Source: Deltaproteobacteria bacterium (GTDB lineage Bacteria > Desulfobacterota > Syntrophia > Syntrophales > UBA2210). Taken from it: 6,630 bases of DNA. The stretch spans positions 1 through 6,630 of the forward strand of contig JAFGPZ010000138.1 in NCBI GenBank assembly GCA_016935935.1. Reading direction: 5' to 3'. The notes beneath the pieces are model-generated. The model had not been told where the DNA came from, ran no database searches, and saw only the letters and a program-made list of their open reading frames with translations. The position numbers and the translations under genes were made by a program. This document shows positions 5,413 to 6,630 of this stretch, piece by piece. The stretch's first letter is position 1. Every line of letters starts with the position of its first letter.

Positions 5413-6029
5413 ATATTAATAGGCACCTTGGTTGTAATATTTTCTTTTTTTATCCGGATTTCTATAACAGGGGGGTTTACATCAAAATACGTAGCAACCT
5501 CATTGGAGATATACGACCAGATATCATCTGGAATTACTTTAAATTCTGAAAATTTATCCTGATACTTTTCAACGACTTCACGACATACTTTTTCAAGACG
5601 GTCTGAAGGAACAAGGACATGGCCTGCAAACCAATCTCCATGCGTTTCAAACCATCCGATGTCTTCCGGTGGCATTGATAACCTCCATTGTGCAAACTCA
5701 TCGGGCGACTCAAATGATAAATCTTCATAACACGATCTATGCAGAATATAATGCCCTATTTCATGGGCTAGGGTGTAACGATATTTTTCATTGAATTGAT
5801 TGTATTGAATTTCATCTACATAGATTGTTGTTCGATCTCTGCTCAGGAATCCGTTAAGCCTATGGTCCTTATATAACCGTGGAAATGGAAAGATATTGAG
5901 TTCCATTTTCAGTTCTATTATCTCCTCAATAGGAACGGGAATTTCACGGGTCGGATGATATTGAGTCAGGAATGTCCGGGCAATTCTACCTATTTCTGAA
6001 TATGTGTAATGAGGAATGTCAAGGTTCAC
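5409..6029 (-). CDS. ImmA/IrrE-family zinc metallopeptidase
   Basis: The 206-residue protein belongs to the ImmA/IrrE (COG2856) family. Members such as ImmA of ICEBs1 cleave the partner XRE repressor to release gene expression; IrrE-type members act in DNA-damage responses. The zinc site is visible as HEIGH at residues 89-93 in YTLAHEIGHYILHRS, with a probable third ligand E128 in FETHGDWFAGHVLVP. The N-terminal helical part (IARTFLTQY, then PVPIEEIIELKMELNIF) is typical. The start is GTG at 6029, which overlaps the TGA of the XRE gene by four bases (GTGA); only a weak AGAGAG lies upstream, so translation is probably coupled to the regulator. An integrase remnant follows directly. The likely target is the neighbouring XRE protein. 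The pairing is also described as a candidate toxin-antitoxin arrangement, but the protease role seems more likely. Confidence 0.88.
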   Translation of the reverse strand: MNLDIPHYTYSEIGRIARTFLTQYHPTREIPVPIEEIIELKMELNIFPFPRLYKDHRLNGFLSRDRTTIYVDEIQYNQFNEKYRYTLAHEIGHYILHRSCYEDLSFESPDEFAQWRLSMPPEDIGWFETHGDWFAGHVLVPSDRLEKVCREVVEKYQDKFSEFKVIPDDIWSYISNEVATYFDVNPPVIEIRIKKENITTKVPINM

Positions 6030-6406
6030 CGCAACTCTCTCTTTATAGCTTTGACAAGTTCTTCAAGGTCTTTTTCGTCAAGTTTTTCTTTTCTCACTGT
6101 TCTGAAGAGAACAGGAAGGGCATTCATAACTTCTTCATTGGAAACAATATCTGGGGGTATTTTACCTGCGCTTGTTACAGCCAGATCACAAAATAAAAGC
6201 CAATCATCGGTACCTTCTTTAATTCCCAGTGCCGCCGCGTATTTAACCAGGATTTCCTTTGTCTGCGGTGGCGGTAATAAGCCCCGTTCAATCTTGCTGA
6301 TATTCCCGGGATCCATTTCATTAACGCGGCAAAACTCCCTTAACGTGAGGCCCCGCTCTATTCGTTTTTGCTTCAAAAAATTTCCGAAGGTTTGAGCAAT
6401 GGCCAT
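6026..6406 (-). CDS. XRE-family helix-turn-helix regulator
   Basis: A 126-residue DNA-binding regulator. The XRE/Cro HTH occupies about residues 6-62: FGNFLKQKRIERGLTLREFC, then a recognition region MDPGNISKIERGLLPPP and YAAALGIKEG. The C-terminal part (IPPDIVSNEEVMNALPVLFR, then a charged helix) is likely the dimerisation or protease-sensitive segment. The ATG at 6406 is preceded by GGAGGAGGTG; a longer frame to 6451 is rejected because it reads through the operator and promoter. It is the first gene of a two-gene unit with the ImmA-type protease, overlapping it by four bases. An 11-bp perfect inverted repeat lies over its own -10 box, so it very likely represses itself, with relief by protease cleavage. 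Which other genes it controls is not visible here. Confidence 0.88.
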   Translation of the reverse strand: MAIAQTFGNFLKQKRIERGLTLREFCRVNEMDPGNISKIERGLLPPPQTKEILVKYAAALGIKEGTDDWLLFCDLAVTSAGKIPPDIVSNEEVMNALPVLFRTVRKEKLDEKDLEELVKAIKRELR

Positions 6407-6425
6407 AATTACACCTCCTCCTTTA

Positions 6426-6453
6426 TTGTGTTGTATTATTCTATACAACACAA
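6426..6453. promoter_or_regulatory. Operator: 11-bp perfect inverted repeat
   Basis: TTGTGTTGTAT (6426-6436) and its exact complement ATACAACACAA (6443-6453) flank a 6-bp centre. The element covers the -10 box and predicted start of the xre promoter. Its size and symmetry fit a dimeric XRE repressor, so it is the likely autoregulatory site. Confidence 0.75.
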
Positions 6454-6465
6454 ATTAATTGTCAA
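6438..6465 (-). promoter_or_regulatory. Promoter of the xre-immA unit
   Basis: Minus-strand TTGACA (6460-6465), 16 bp, TAGAAT (6438-6443, 5/6). The start would be near 6431, leaving a 5' leader of about 25 nt with the ribosome binding site. The -10 box lies within the inverted repeat, so repressor binding would block polymerase. Confidence 0.7.
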
Positions 6466-6514
6466 GAATAAATTTCAAAAAAATCGTGTTTATTTAAATA
6501 TTCTTTTACATTAC

Positions 6515-6630
6515 CCGTTTGAGGAGTGGGGAGAGATATTCAACGACGATGTGGTCGCATCAGTCATACTGGACAGGATATTACATCACTGTTATCCCTT
6601 TTTCATCCAGGGGAAAAGCTACAGAACAAA
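6515..6630 (+). pseudogene. istB: IS21-family IstB-like ATPase remnant, C-terminal part (runs off right edge)
   Basis: The plus-strand frame reads PFEEWGEIFNDDVVASVILD and then RILHHCYPFFIQGKSYRTK at the edge. This matches the C-terminal end of IstB, the AAA+ helper ATPase of IS21-type transposons: the PFEEWGE block, the AILDRLLH-type helix and the GKSYR motif. The Walker A and B regions and the rest of the ATPase should lie to the left, but that space holds the AT-rich xre promoter and no homologous coding, so the gene is truncated at its 5' end near 6512. Only a dozen or so residues would be expected beyond the window. The frame stays open further left but is not IstB-like. This is a scar of an IS21 insertion or of rearrangement at its end. 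Confidence 0.78.

Noticed and set aside
6407..6451. Upstream extension of the XRE regulator by 15 residues
   Set aside because: It would encode the ribosome binding site and the operator, and the promoter places the RNA start near 6431; the ATG at 6406 has a strong Shine-Dalgarno.
1..6630. CRISPR array or origin of replication
   Set aside because: No regularly spaced repeats and no iteron or DnaA-box cluster were seen; the repeats present occur only twice.

Overview
The window looks like accessory chromosome from a low-to-mid GC Gram-positive-type bacterium, probably an anaerobic Firmicute (Clostridia-like). The reasons are the strong AGGAGG-type ribosome binding sites before most intact genes, near-consensus TTGACA/TATAAT promoters in AT-rich spacers, and the gene families present. 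The taxonomic call is an inference from style, not from a marker gene.

Layout, left to right. (1) 1-366, minus strand: a HicA/HicB toxin-antitoxin locus. hicB runs off the left edge. hicA carries an in-frame amber codon that removes the expected C-terminal helix. Its promoter spans a 14-bp palindrome, and the transcript would start almost on the ATG. (2) 418-1085, plus strand: a possible promoter, then the C-terminal little-finger part of a Y-family (DinB/UmuC-like) DNA polymerase without its catalytic half. (3) 1176-1216: a 15-bp perfect GC-rich hairpin between convergent units. (4) 1232-4680, minus strand: a well-kept three-gene operon transcribed in the order UPF0261/Tm-1-like ATP-binding protein, PEP-hydrolase-like TIM-barrel protein, acetamidase/formamidase-family protein with a CxxC...CxxC insert. 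(5) 4681-5070: a long gene-free leader for that operon, starting at a 12/12 consensus promoter and holding an attenuator-like set of competing hairpins with a T8 run and a possible 7-codon leader peptide. (6) 5200-6465, minus strand: an XRE regulator and an ImmA/IrrE-type metallopeptidase overlapping by 4 nt, with a promoter-operator holding an 11-bp perfect inverted repeat; the C-terminal piece of a tyrosine recombinase follows without a gap. (7) 6515-6630, plus strand: the C-terminal piece of an IS21-type IstB helper protein, cut by the window edge.

How it fits together. The middle operon is the functional core. Its first two products correspond to the two halves of plant Tm-1-type proteins (an N-terminal UPF0261 ATP-binding domain and a C-terminal TIM barrel), here made as separate proteins with a third, putative amide-hydrolysing enzyme. 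This suggests an uncharacterised small-molecule pathway whose substrate cannot be read from the sequence. Its flanks are mobile-element debris: three genes that each kept only the C-terminal end (polymerase, integrase, IstB), a damaged toxin-antitoxin pair and an XRE-ImmA switch. A 16-bp direct repeat (366-381 and 5086-5101) brackets the segment that carries the operon.
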